From Paracraurococcus lichenis (GTDB taxonomy: Bacteria > Pseudomonadota > Alphaproteobacteria > Acetobacterales > Acetobacteraceae): a DNA stretch of 64,000 nucleotides. This document shows positions 26,163 to 34,709 of this stretch, in pieces. The notes beneath the pieces are model-generated. The model was given only the letters and a program-made list of their open reading frames with translations, ran no database searches and was not told where the DNA came from. The position numbers were made by a program, and so were the translations under genes. Location of the stretch: contig NZ_JAUTWS010000028.1 of NCBI RefSeq assembly GCF_030657435.1, forward strand, positions 1 to 64,000, written 5' to 3'. Numbering within the stretch: the stretch's first letter is position 1; each line of letters starts with the position of its first letter.

Positions 26163-27116
26163 ATGACCACACGACGCAGCATCCTGCAGGCGACGGCGCT
26201 CGGCGCCGTGGCAGCCTCGTCCCGGGCGCGCGCCGCGGTGCGCACCGTCCCGGATCTCGAGGTGCCGCGCGGCGCCTGCGACTGCCACGTCCATGTTTTC
26301 CCCGACCCGGCGCGCTTCCCCCTCTTCGCGGGCCGCACCTATACCCCGCCCGTCGCCACGCCGGCGGATCTGCTGCAGCTCCAGCGCGACCTGCATCTCG
26401 ACCGCGTGGTGATCGTGCAGCCCAGCGTCTACGGCACGGACAACCGCGCGACGCTCGACGGCATCCGCGAACTCGGCCCGCAGCGCGCCCGCGGCCTCGC
26501 CGTCATCGACGCGAAGACCACGCCGGCGCAGATGGAGGAACTGCATCAGGGCGGCATCCGCGGCGTGCGGGTGAACCTCGAGACTGCCGGGGTGGTGGAC
26601 CCCGCGGCCTCGGCGCAGAAGCTGAAGGCGGCGGTGGAGCAGGTGCAGGCCCGCGGCTGGCACGTGCAGGCCTATACGCGCCTCTCGATCATCGAGGCGC
26701 TGAAGGACGAGCTGGCGCGGATGCCGGTGCCGCTGGTGGTGGACCATTTCGGCGGGGCGCGGGCCGGGCGCGGCGTCTCGCAGCCCGGCTTCGCGGCGCT
26801 GCTGGACCTGGTCAGGTCGGGCAAGGCCTATGTGAAGATCTCCGGCGCCTATCGCAGCAGCGACGCCGCGCCCGACTTCGCCGATGCCGCGCCGCTGGCC
26901 CGGGCGCTGATCGCCGCCAATCCGGACCGCATCCTCTGGGGCACCGACTGGCCGCACACCAACAGCGCGTCGGGGAAGCCGGCGACCGAGATCTCCGAGC
27001 CCCTGCCGATCGACGACGGGCGGTTGTTCAACCAGCTCGCAAAATGGGCGCCGGATGCGGCGACGCGCCGCAGGATCCTGGTGGACAATCCGGCGCGGCT
27101 CTACGGCTTCGCCTGA
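26163..27116 (+). CDS. Exported amidohydrolase (2-pyrone-4,6-dicarboxylate lactonase-like)
   Basis: A 317-residue TIM-barrel amidohydrolase of the LigI-like family, which opens lactones or hydrolyses related esters. A Tat signal (TTRRSILQATALG to SRARA) is followed by the metal- or substrate-binding CDCHVHVF at about 39-46. VVDHFGG near 195 and the catalytic Asp in WGTDWPH near 260 follow. A GGAGGCGGAGGGA Shine-Dalgarno supports the ATG at 26163. Tat export is unusual for a lactonase of aromatic catabolism, so the substrate may differ from that of LigI. Confidence 0.88.
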   Translation: MTTRRSILQATALGAVAASSRARAAVRTVPDLEVPRGACDCHVHVFPDPARFPLFAGRTYTPPVATPADLLQLQRDLHLDRVVIVQPSVYGTDNRATLDGIRELGPQRARGLAVIDAKTTPAQMEELHQGGIRGVRVNLETAGVVDPAASAQKLKAAVEQVQARGWHVQAYTRLSIIEALKDELARMPVPLVVDHFGGARAGRGVSQPGFAALLDLVRSGKAYVKISGAYRSSDAAPDFADAAPLARALIAANPDRILWGTDWPHTNSASGKPATEISEPLPIDDGRLFNQLAKWAPDAATRRRILVDNPARLYGFA

Positions 27117-27253
27117 CGCGGACCGACCCCGGTCTGGCGGATGGCGCCTGACGGAAGAGTCCCGCCGGGAGAAGCGGCTTCCCGCCGGAAGCAGGTTCCG
27201 CTTTCCGGCTTGCCGTGCCGTGTTTACGTGCCGACGTGCGAGGAGCAGCGGCC

Positions 27254-27706
27254 ATGACGAATCACGACGGTGACCGAACTCGACCCGAGACCTCCTCGGT
27301 TGTCGGCACGTGGGAGCTGGTCTCCATGGCCTGGACCTACCCGGACGACCGCACCATCGAGCCCTGGGGTACCCCGGCGGGGCGTCTCGCCTACGATGCC
27401 ACGGGCAATGTGGTGGCCCTGCTGATGCACGAGGCCCGCAACGAGGCCGGAGGCCGGGCGAGTGCGTCCGCCGTGCAGCCGCAGTACTCCGCCTATTTCG
27501 GGACCTACCGCGTGGACGCCGGGCACGGCATCATCACCCACCGGGTCGCCGGCTCGCTCAACGGGACCAACGCGTCGGGCGAACTGCGGCGCAGCTTCGC
27601 CTTCGAGGGCGACGACCTGATCCTCGGCTTCACGACGGAACGGGACGGAGTGCCGGTCGCTCGACGACTGGTTTGGCGTCGAATCTCATCGGCGCCAGCG
27701 CCTTGA
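27254..27706 (+). CDS. Lipocalin-like domain protein
   Basis: A 150-residue protein of the small lipocalin-like family (PF13924 type). It begins with VVGTWELVSMAWTYPDD near residue 17, continues with GRLAYDATGNVVALLM, and has the YFGTYRVD strand. It lacks a signal peptide. AGGAGCAG precedes the ATG at 27254, which I prefer over an in-frame ATG 39 nt upstream. Proteins of this type are often encoded beside enzymes of polyketide or aromatic metabolism; its ligand is unknown. Confidence 0.8.
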   Translation: MTNHDGDRTRPETSSVVGTWELVSMAWTYPDDRTIEPWGTPAGRLAYDATGNVVALLMHEARNEAGGRASASAVQPQYSAYFGTYRVDAGHGIITHRVAGSLNGTNASGELRRSFAFEGDDLILGFTTERDGVPVARRLVWRRISSAPAP

Positions 27707-28043
27707 AATCGGGATTCGCTGCCTCTCAGTGGCGCCCGGGACAGAGTGGTTGGGCGCGGAACTTACCTGTCCAGACCGGCACCATCCGTCTGGCGCGCAC
27801 TACTAGCAAAGTCGTCCCGGGCCGCATCGAATGCGCAGGCTCCGGCATGATACGCACCGGCAGACATCCCGACCTCTGCGGGTCGTCATCGCGTCCGCAG
27901 TGCCGAGGGCCCCGCGGTTGCGCGCCAAGCGACGCGCCATCCCGGTCGGCCTCCATGCCGGCCGCTCTGAGGCACCGCCGCCCGCGGGGACCGCGCCAGG
28001 CCGTGTCATAAACGGGCTCCCGGCGATCCAGACGAGGTGCCGG
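27707..28043. other. Intergenic region, 337 bp
   Basis: No supported gene. It contains a weak CCAGAC/GTCTGG inverted repeat near 27774-27796 and presumably the promoter for the EAL gene. I see no RNA gene or repeat unit. Confidence 0.4.
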
Positions 28044-28973
28044 ATGGCGGGCCGTGCGGTGTGGGAGCAGCAGGTGAACCAGGATCAGGACCCCACCGTC
28101 GCCCCGACGATCGAGGCAGCGGCCGAACCCGGCCCGCAGCCATCCGAGCGGCGCCGGCCCGGGCGCGGCGACGCGGTGAACCCGCACCTGATCCCGCTGC
28201 TGCGTGGCGAGGCCGGCCGGTCCGCCTGCGGCGCCTGCCGGGAGGGCGCGACGGTCTTTCCCTTCTCCGTCGCCTTCCAGCCGGTGGTGGACCTGCAGGA
28301 GAACCGCATCGATGCCTATGAGGCGCTGGTGCGCGGTCCGGATGGCGAGGGGGCCCAACACGTGCTGACGCAGGTGACGCCCGCCAACCGCTATGCCTTC
28401 GACCAGGCCTGCCGGGTGAAGGCGATCGAACTCGCGGCCCGGCTTGGCATCGACCGGCAGCTCAACATCAACTTCCTGCCCAATGCGGTCTACGAGCCAC
28501 GGGCCTGCATCCAGACCACGCTCCGCACCGCCGCCCGCACCGGCCTCCCGCTGCACCGCCTGACCTTCGAGATCGTCGAGTCCGAGGAGATCGTCAACAC
28601 GCCGCACCTGCTGGGGATCATCGCCGAGTACCGCCGGCACGGCTTCCGCGTGGCGCTCGACGATTTCGGCACCGCCCATTCCGGCCTGGCCCGGCTGGTC
28701 CAGTTGCGGCCCGACATCGTCAAGCTGGACCGCATCCTCGTGCAGGACTGCGACACCGACCGGACGCGGCTCGCCGTGGTCGCGGGGCTGCTGCGCATCG
28801 GCGCCGAGATCGGCGTGAAGATGGTGCTCGAGGGCGTGGAGACGGCGGGCGAGGTGGCGGCGCTGGCCGCGGCGGGGGCGCGCTACATGCAGGGCTTCTA
28901 CTTCGCCCGTCCGGCCTTCGAGCATGCGGCGGCCGAGGCGGAGATCCGCTGGCCGGTCCCCGTGCCCGCCTGA
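28044..28973 (+). CDS. EAL-domain cyclic-di-GMP phosphodiesterase
   Basis: A 309-residue stand-alone EAL protein that should hydrolyse cyclic di-GMP. The catalytic set is complete: Glu93 in YEALVRG, Asn143 in NINFLP, Glu176 in FEIVESE, Asp206-Asp207 in LDDFGT, Lys227 in VKLD, Glu263 in EGVET and Gln283 in MQGF. The N-terminus (1-70) is mostly disordered but ends with a CGAC pair (62-65) that could bind metal or form a disulfide. No sensor or transmembrane segment is present. The start at 28044 is the last ATG before the domain. Confidence 0.9.
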   Translation: MAGRAVWEQQVNQDQDPTVAPTIEAAAEPGPQPSERRRPGRGDAVNPHLIPLLRGEAGRSACGACREGATVFPFSVAFQPVVDLQENRIDAYEALVRGPDGEGAQHVLTQVTPANRYAFDQACRVKAIELAARLGIDRQLNINFLPNAVYEPRACIQTTLRTAARTGLPLHRLTFEIVESEEIVNTPHLLGIIAEYRRHGFRVALDDFGTAHSGLARLVQLRPDIVKLDRILVQDCDTDRTRLAVVAGLLRIGAEIGVKMVLEGVETAGEVAALAAAGARYMQGFYFARPAFEHAAAEAEIRWPVPVPA

Positions 28974-29144
28974 CCGGGCGGGCCGTCCTTGGAGCGTCCT
29001 CGCGCCGCGTGTGCGGCGTTGCGCGTCGCGGCGCCCCTGGCGCGAATTCCCCCCGGCTCGGTTCCGTCCTAGTCTCCCGGCAACCCGCCGCAGCAAGGCG
29101 GGCGTCCATGCCGCCCGCAGGCGGGCGGGGCCGGGAGTGAACAG

Positions 29145-30095
29145 ATGACGCGGAGACTTGCCCAGGCCCTCGCGGCCCTGCTGCTGCTGGCCGTGCCGGC
29201 CGCCGCCCAGACCTGGCCGGACCGGCCGGTGCGCCTGGTGGTGCCCTATACCGCCGGCGGCGCCACCGATGTCGGCGCGCGGGTGCTGGCGGAGGCGCTG
29301 GGCCAGGTCCTGCCGCAGCCGGTGGTCGTCGAGAACCGCGTCGGCGCCGCCGGCATGATCGCCGCCGAGTTCGTCGCCCGCGCGCCGGCCGACGGCCATA
29401 CCCTCCTCTTCAACAACACCAGCCATGCGGTGCTGCGCGTGGTGGTGCCGAATGCCGCGATCGACCCGATCCGGCAGCTCTCGCCCGTCGCCATCCTGTC
29501 GGAGATGCCAATGGTGATGCTGGTGGCGAACGGCTTCCCGGCACAGGACGGGCGGGAGTTCCTGGCGAAGATCAAGGCGGAGCCTGGGAAGTACGACTAC
29601 GGGAGCACCGGCGGCGGCGGCACGCTCGGCATGGCGGCGCTGCTGTTCCTGAAGGCGACGGGACTCGCGATGAACGAGATCCCCTATCGCGGCGGCGCGC
29701 CGGCGACGCTCGACCTCGCCGCCGGGCGCATCGCGCTGGTCTACGACATCGCGCTGACCGGGCTGCAGACGGCCAAGGGCGGCCAGGCGCGCGCCTTCGC
29801 CGTCACCTCGCCGCAGCGCAGCGCCGCGGCGCCCGAGGTGCCGACCTGGCGCGAGATCGGCGTGGATGCCGAGATGGTGGTCTGGCAGGCGGTCTTCGTG
29901 CCGAGCGCGACGCCGGCGCCGATCCAGCAGGCGCTGCATGCGGCGATCGCCAGGGTGCAGGGGACGGAGGCCATCCGGCGCAAATGGACCGAACTCGGCG
30001 TGGACCGCGTGCTGGCGACGCCGCCCGAGGAATCGGCGCGCTACGTCGTGCGCGACGTGGAGCGCTGGGAAGGGCTGATGCCGCCGGCGCGCTGA
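29145..30095 (+). CDS. Bug-family tripartite tricarboxylate transporter substrate-binding protein
   Basis: A 316-residue periplasmic Bug/TctC receptor. The signal peptide runs to AAAQ near residue 24. The mature start VRLVVPYTAGGATDVGAR and the VVENRVGAAG loop near 66 are family marks. It lacks nearby TctA/TctB genes. The next gene is a second Bug receptor on the opposite strand, convergent with it. A TAGTCT box at 29070 may be its -10 element, giving a leader of about 65 nt. Confidence 0.93.
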   Translation: MTRRLAQALAALLLLAVPAAAQTWPDRPVRLVVPYTAGGATDVGARVLAEALGQVLPQPVVVENRVGAAGMIAAEFVARAPADGHTLLFNNTSHAVLRVVVPNAAIDPIRQLSPVAILSEMPMVMLVANGFPAQDGREFLAKIKAEPGKYDYGSTGGGGTLGMAALLFLKATGLAMNEIPYRGGAPATLDLAAGRIALVYDIALTGLQTAKGGQARAFAVTSPQRSAAAPEVPTWREIGVDAEMVVWQAVFVPSATPAPIQQALHAAIARVQGTEAIRRKWTELGVDRVLATPPEESARYVVRDVERWEGLMPPAR

Positions 30096-30162
30096 GGCCG
30101 ATGGGGCATGGCCCCGACGTCTGCCGGTCAGCGCACCGCGCGGCTTCCGAGAGGCCGCGCCG

Positions 30163-31143
30163 TCAGTCCGCGGTGATCCCGGCCTCGCGCACCAGCACCT
30201 CCATCGCCGCGCGTTCGCGGCTGAGATAGGCGGCGAAGTCGGCCGGGGCGGTCCCGAGGCCGATCGCGCCGATCGCCGCCAGCCGCTGCTGCACGCCCGG
30301 ATCGGCGAGCGCGGCCCGGCAGGCCTCGTGGACCCGCACCACCGCCGCCTCCGGCAGGCCGGCCGGGCCGTAGACGCCGTTCCACTCCGCCTGGTCGTAG
30401 CCCGGGAAGCCCTGCTCGGCGACGGTCGGCACGTCGGACAGCGCGGCGACGCGCTGCGCGGTGGAGGCGGCGAGCGCCCGCAGCCTGCCGTCCAGCACCA
30501 GGGCGGCGGCGGAGGCGACGGTGGCGAAGCCGAAATCGACGTCGCCCGCCAGCACCGCCTGCAGCGCCGGCCCGCCGCCGCGATAGGGCGCATGGGTGAA
30601 CTCCACCTTGGCGCGGCTGGCCAGCACCGCTGTCGCGATGTGGTTGGAGACGGCATTGCCGGAGGAAGAGTAGCTGACCCGTCCCGGCGCGCCCTTCGCC
30701 CGGTTCAGCAGGTCGGCCAGGTTGCGGAAGGGGCTGTCGGGCCTGACGACCAGCACCAGCGGATAGACCGTGACGCGGCTGATGGGGGTGAAGGCCGTGG
30801 CGTAGTCGAAGCCGAGATTGCGGAAGATGAAGGGCGCGACCGCCTGGTTGGCGGCATCCACCATCAGCGTCGTGCCGTCCGGCGCACTGCGCGCGACCTC
30901 CTGCGCGCCGATGGTGCCGCCGGCGCCGCCGCGATTCTCCACGACGCAGGGCTGGCCGAGCACGGTCGAGAAGGCGGGTGCGAAGAGCCGCGCCGTGGTG
31001 TCGGCGCCGCCGCCCGGGGTGAAGGGCACCACCAGCCGCACCTGGCGCGGCGGCACCCATTGCGCCCGCGCCGGCCATGCCGCCAGCCCCGCGCCGGCAG
31101 CGAGGAGCAGGCGGCGTCCCGTGGTGAATCGCGTCCCGGTCAT
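30163..31143 (-). CDS. Bug-family tripartite tricarboxylate transporter substrate-binding protein
   Basis: A 326-residue Bug/TctC receptor, convergent with the one at 29145. The signal (TTGRRLLLAAGAG to ARAQ) is Tat-like. VRLVVPFTPGGGADTTAR and VVENRGGAGGTIGA identify the family. The two neighbouring receptors are only moderately similar, so a recent duplication is unlikely. It lies downstream of an alpha/beta hydrolase gene on the same strand with a gap of about 45 nt and could be in one transcript. Ligand unknown. Confidence 0.93.
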   Translation of the reverse strand: MTGTRFTTGRRLLLAAGAGLAAWPARAQWVPPRQVRLVVPFTPGGGADTTARLFAPAFSTVLGQPCVVENRGGAGGTIGAQEVARSAPDGTTLMVDAANQAVAPFIFRNLGFDYATAFTPISRVTVYPLVLVVRPDSPFRNLADLLNRAKGAPGRVSYSSSGNAVSNHIATAVLASRAKVEFTHAPYRGGGPALQAVLAGDVDFGFATVASAAALVLDGRLRALAASTAQRVAALSDVPTVAEQGFPGYDQAEWNGVYGPAGLPEAAVVRVHEACRAALADPGVQQRLAAIGAIGLGTAPADFAAYLSRERAAMEVLVREAGITAD

Positions 31144-31188
31144 GGCGGTCTCCGCTTCCCGGGGGTAATGCCATGCCGCGCGCGGCGG

Positions 31189-32055
31189 CTACAAGCCGAT
31201 GCGCCGCCGCAGCATGTCGAGCAGCATGGCGTTGAAGGCCTCGGCGGCCTCATAGGCCACCCAGTGGCCGGCGCCGGGGATGATGCCGGTCCAGGCCTCC
31301 GGCTGCACCTCCCGCAGCGCCTGGAAGCGCAGCTCGACCTCCGGCCAGGCGATGGCGTCGCGCTCGCCATAGAGCAGCGCGACGGGGCAGCGCGCGCGGG
31401 CGACGGCGTCCTTCAGCGAGGTGCTGCTGGCGAAGCCGCGGCTCTTGAAGCGGGCGGCCTGGGTATTGGCCTCCTGGATGGCGAGCGCGAGCGGGTCGAT
31501 GTTGCGCGCGTCCGCGAACATCAGCGAGGCCAGATTGTGCCGGTGCGCGGCGATGCGCACCTCGCCCTCCACGCTGCGGACCTTCACCAGCTCCGTCACC
31601 TGCCGCTTCAGGCCGAGCGCGCCGGCGCCGACCAGGGTGACGCTGCGCAGCTCCTCCCCGGCCTGGGCGGCGACATGGCCAGCGAGCAGCGCGCCGAAGG
31701 AGAAGCCGCAGAGGTCGTAGCGCGTGCCGGGGCCGAGGATGCCTGCCAGCCCCTCGCGCACCAGAGTGGCGACCGGGGCAGGGGTCTCGGCCGGCGGCGG
31801 CATCGCGCTCTCGCCGAGGCCGGGCAGGTCCGGGCAGACAACGAGGCGGTGCCGTGCGAGGCGCGGGATATTGCGCGCCCAGTGCCGCCAGGAGCCGCTG
31901 CCGCCGTGGAACAACACCAGGGGCTCGCCCTCTCCCCAGAGGCGCCAGGCCATGCTGCCCGCACCGCAGGGCGTCTCCACCCGTCGCGCGGCGGCCTCCA
32001 GCGCGGCGAGCACAGCCTCGGGCGCCTCCGGGTGGTGCATGGGCATGTCCGGCAT
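31189..32055 (-). CDS. Alpha/beta fold hydrolase
   Basis: A 288-residue alpha/beta hydrolase. The oxyanion strand LVLFHGGSGSW is near residue 48. The nucleophile is Ser in CGFSFGALL near 119, and the final His is in IPGAGHWVAYE near 262. I chose the ATG at 32055, behind AGGACACG; another in-frame ATG lies at 32112. No signal peptide, so it is cytoplasmic. The family includes esterases, C-C hydrolases and thioesterases; nothing local narrows it down. It precedes a Bug receptor gene on the same strand. Confidence 0.87.
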   Translation of the reverse strand: MPDMPMHHPEAPEAVLAALEAAARRVETPCGAGSMAWRLWGEGEPLVLFHGGSGSWRHWARNIPRLARHRLVVCPDLPGLGESAMPPPAETPAPVATLVREGLAGILGPGTRYDLCGFSFGALLAGHVAAQAGEELRSVTLVGAGALGLKRQVTELVKVRSVEGEVRIAAHRHNLASLMFADARNIDPLALAIQEANTQAARFKSRGFASSTSLKDAVARARCPVALLYGERDAIAWPEVELRFQALREVQPEAWTGIIPGAGHWVAYEAAEAFNAMLLDMLRRRIGL

Positions 32056-32127
32056 CGTGTCCTGGTCCCGCTGTCCCGTTCCTCGGCCCGATTTGTCGGC
32101 CGGGGTGGGCACGGTGGCAACCCGGCC

Positions 32128-33195
32128 TCAGCGCGCCCGATTGGTGAACCGCGCGTTCCCGAGGCCCGTGCCGATCGTCAGCACGCCCCAATGCGTCACG
32201 TCCCGCATCCAGGGCACCTGGCTCAGCCCCTGCACGACGGCGTCGTTGTGCATGGCGATCACCGTCTCATGCCCGTCGATCTCGGGCACCGCGGCCAGCA
32301 GCCGTTCTGGCAGGTTGAAGCGGCTGCTCTCCCAATTGCCCGGCAGGTTCTGGGCGCCCGTCTCGATGCTGCCGTCCGGCAGGATGCGGCCGGGACAGCC
32401 GACGCCGATGAAGGGCGCGAGGTGCAGCTCCCGCTTCTCGGCCTTGCGCACCAGGTCCAGCAGCATGGCGCAGAGCCGGTCGATCGCCGCCTCCCGCGCC
32501 GGCTTGTCGTCCCGGTGGCGCCAGATGTCGCATTCCCAGATGCAGGCTTCCGACAGGTCGGAAGCCTTCTTCAGATGCGGCCGCACCAGTCCCGCGCGCA
32601 TGTTGGAACCGCCGATGTCGATCGCCAGCAGCGCATCGTGCCCGCGGAAGATCCAGGGCGGGGCGAGGTGGACGGCGCCGATCATGCCGGCCTCGTCCGG
32701 GTCGTGGCGGATGGGGACGAGGTCGATCTCCACCTTCTCCGCCTTCAGCAGCATGGAGGCGCGACCGATCGCCAGCTCTCCCACCCGGTTGCCGCGCATG
32801 CCGCCGCCGATGGCGATCCGCTCCGTGCCGCGCCAGGCCTTCTCCTCGAGCAGGGCGCGGATGACGGTGGCGAGCGACTGGGCGAACTCCTCCACCACGC
32901 TGTGGACGAGGCCCGCGACCTCCGGCTCGCCGCTCGCCAGCAACTCGTCCAGCCGCTTGCGCGGGATGTCGATGGTCTTCGCCTCGCCCAGCGGGTCGGC
33001 CTCGCCGGCCTGGCGCAGGGTCTTCCGCCAATCGTCGAGGATGGCGCGGAAGGCGCGGCTGCTGGCGCGGTCGCCGAGGAAGCCCTCTGGCGTCCGCAAT
33101 TCGGCGTTGTAGGTGTCCACGGTCACGGCCGGCAGCGTCGCCGCCCCGTGGTCCTGGAAACGGGGCGGGGCGGGGCGGCGGGCCGGTTCGCTCAT
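32128..33195 (-). CDS. ROK-like sugar kinase with circularly permuted motif order
   Basis: A 355-residue protein with all the main motifs of ROK/hexokinase-type kinases but in permuted order. The adenosine-type IAIGGGMRGN (127-136) and DEAGMIGA (167-174), which normally end the protein, come first. The phosphate-1 loop AIDIGGSNMRAG (191-202) follows, then GVGCPG (264-269), NLPGNW (283-288), the HNDA catalytic-base segment (316-319) and finally GTGLGN (342-347). The ROK zinc motif CxCG is absent. The frame is intact and the protein ends just after GTGLGNARF. A sugar or ROK-like substrate is inferred. It lies 49 nt downstream of greB. Confidence 0.75.
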   Translation of the reverse strand: MSEPARRPAPPRFQDHGAATLPAVTVDTYNAELRTPEGFLGDRASSRAFRAILDDWRKTLRQAGEADPLGEAKTIDIPRKRLDELLASGEPEVAGLVHSVVEEFAQSLATVIRALLEEKAWRGTERIAIGGGMRGNRVGELAIGRASMLLKAEKVEIDLVPIRHDPDEAGMIGAVHLAPPWIFRGHDALLAIDIGGSNMRAGLVRPHLKKASDLSEACIWECDIWRHRDDKPAREAAIDRLCAMLLDLVRKAEKRELHLAPFIGVGCPGRILPDGSIETGAQNLPGNWESSRFNLPERLLAAVPEIDGHETVIAMHNDAVVQGLSQVPWMRDVTHWGVLTIGTGLGNARFTNRAR

Positions 33196-33244
33196 GCAGG
33201 CGGGAACGCCGACCGCGGCGGCCCGTTGCCGGCCCACCGAAGTG

Positions 33245-33793
33245 TCACATCGGCGACGTGCCGGCCGGCGGATAACGGATCTCCACGACCTCGATGGCCT
33301 CCGTCCCCTGCGGCGTGCGGAGCTTCACGAGGTCGCCCACCCTGGCGCCCAGCAGCGCGCGGGCGACCGGGGAGACCCAGGAGATGCGGCCGGCCCCGCT
33401 GTCGGCCTCGTCCACCCCGACGATGGTGACGGTGACCTCGCGGTCGTCCTCCCGCGCATAGGTGACGGTCGCGCCGAAGAAGACCTGGCCGCGCTTGGTC
33501 TGCGCGGCCGGATCGACCACCTGCACCCGCTCCAGGCGCTTCCGCAGGAAGCGGACGCGGCGGTCGATCTCCCGCAGGCGGCGCTTGCCGTACTGGTAAT
33601 CGGCATTCTCCGAGCGGTCGCCGAGGCCGGCCGCCCAGGAGACGACCTCAACCACCTTCGGCCGTTCCTCGGTCCAGAGGCGCTTCAGTTCGGCCTCGAG
33701 CGCCGCATGGCCGGTGGGCGTCATGTAGAAGGGCGTCCCTGCCGGCAGGCCGGGCGGGCCCGCCTCGTCGTCGTCCTCGTCGTCCTTGGTCAT
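33245..33793 (-). CDS. greB: Transcript cleavage factor GreB-type
   Basis: A 182-residue GreA/GreB factor that rescues backtracked RNA polymerase by stimulating cleavage of the nascent RNA. The coiled-coil segment with DRSENADYQYGKRRLREI carries the GreB-like acidic tip. The C-terminal FKBP-like domain includes GATVTYARED and ISWVSPVARALLGA. The N-terminus has an acidic Asp/Glu run of about ten residues not found in E. coli GreB. The ATG at 33793 is separated by about 97 bp from the divergently transcribed recO. Confidence 0.93.
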   Translation of the reverse strand: MTKDDEDDDEAGPPGLPAGTPFYMTPTGHAALEAELKRLWTEERPKVVEVVSWAAGLGDRSENADYQYGKRRLREIDRRVRFLRKRLERVQVVDPAAQTKRGQVFFGATVTYAREDDREVTVTIVGVDEADSGAGRISWVSPVARALLGARVGDLVKLRTPQGTEAIEVVEIRYPPAGTSPM

Positions 33794-33879
33794 GGGCGCC
33801 GGTGTAGCCGCGTGCCAAACTCGGAGAAATAGATGGGGGGCTCGGGGGGAATACCTTCCCCCCGACTCTGCCCCTGTCC

Positions 33880-33885
33880 ATATCT
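33880..33885 (+). promoter_or_regulatory. Possible -10 element of leaderless recO transcript
   Basis: ATATCT ends five bases before the recO ATG and there is no Shine-Dalgarno. This arrangement would give a leaderless or almost leaderless mRNA. Confidence 0.3.
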
Positions 33886-33890
33886 CGCCC

Positions 33891-34628
33891 ATGGAATGGC
33901 AGGCCCCCGCCGTGGTGCTGGACACCAGGCCGCTCGGCGAGAGCGGCGCGGTGGTCTCGCTGCTGACCGAGGCGCATGGCCGCCATGCCGGCCTCGCCAA
34001 GGGCGGTGCCTCCCGCCTCCAGGCGCCGGTCTGGCAGCGCGGCAACCTGGTGGAGGCGCGCTGGGTGGCGCGGCTGGCGGACCAGCTCGGCAGCCTGAGC
34101 GGCGAGCTGGTCCACCCCGCTGCCGCCCTGGCGCTGGAGGATCCGCTGGCGCTGGCGCTGCTGAGCGCCGCCTGTGCGCTGGCCGAGGCGGCGCTGCCCG
34201 AGCGCGAGCCGCATCCGCGCTGCTTCCAGGGCCTGGTCTCGCTGGTGGCGCGCCTCGCCCAGGGGGCGCCGGCGCTGCTGCCCGACTATCTGCGGTGGGA
34301 GGCGGCGCTGCTGGCCGAGCTGGGCTATGGCCTCGACCTCGGCCGCTGCGCCGCGACCGGCGCGACGGAGGACCTGGTCTGGGTCTCCCCGCGCACGGGC
34401 CGGGCGGTCTCCGCCGTGGCCGGCGAGCCCTGGCGGGACCGGCTGCTGCCGCTGCCGCGCTTCCTGCTGGGCCAGTCGGGCGGGGAGGGGCCGGCGGAGT
34501 GGCTCGCCGGCCTCCGGCTGACTGGGCATTTCCTGGCGCGCGACGTCTTCGGCGAGCGGCCGGGCGGCCTGCCGCAGGCGCGCGGGCTGCTGCAGGACCG
34601 GGTGGCGGCGCTCGCGGCCGGGACGTGA
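33891..34628 (+). CDS. recO: DNA repair protein RecO
   Basis: A 245-residue RecO, which loads RecA onto SSB-coated single-stranded DNA together with RecR in gap repair. The N-terminal OB-fold begins EWQAPAVVLDTRPLGESGAV. The helical C-terminal region shows GLDLGRCAATGA, where many bacterial RecO proteins have a zinc-binding Cys cluster; here only one Cys remains. Length is standard. I chose ATG 33891 because family similarity begins there; the frame is open further upstream. Confidence 0.92.
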   Translation: MEWQAPAVVLDTRPLGESGAVVSLLTEAHGRHAGLAKGGASRLQAPVWQRGNLVEARWVARLADQLGSLSGELVHPAAALALEDPLALALLSAACALAEAALPEREPHPRCFQGLVSLVARLAQGAPALLPDYLRWEAALLAELGYGLDLGRCAATGATEDLVWVSPRTGRAVSAVAGEPWRDRLLPLPRFLLGQSGGEGPAEWLAGLRLTGHFLARDVFGERPGGLPQARGLLQDRVAALAAGT

Positions 34629-34709
34629 CACGGTCGGTTGCGGCGGCATGGTGCCAGGACAACCAGGCCGATCCGGGCTAGGCTCCGCCCGGCATGCCCC
34701 GCGCGAGAG

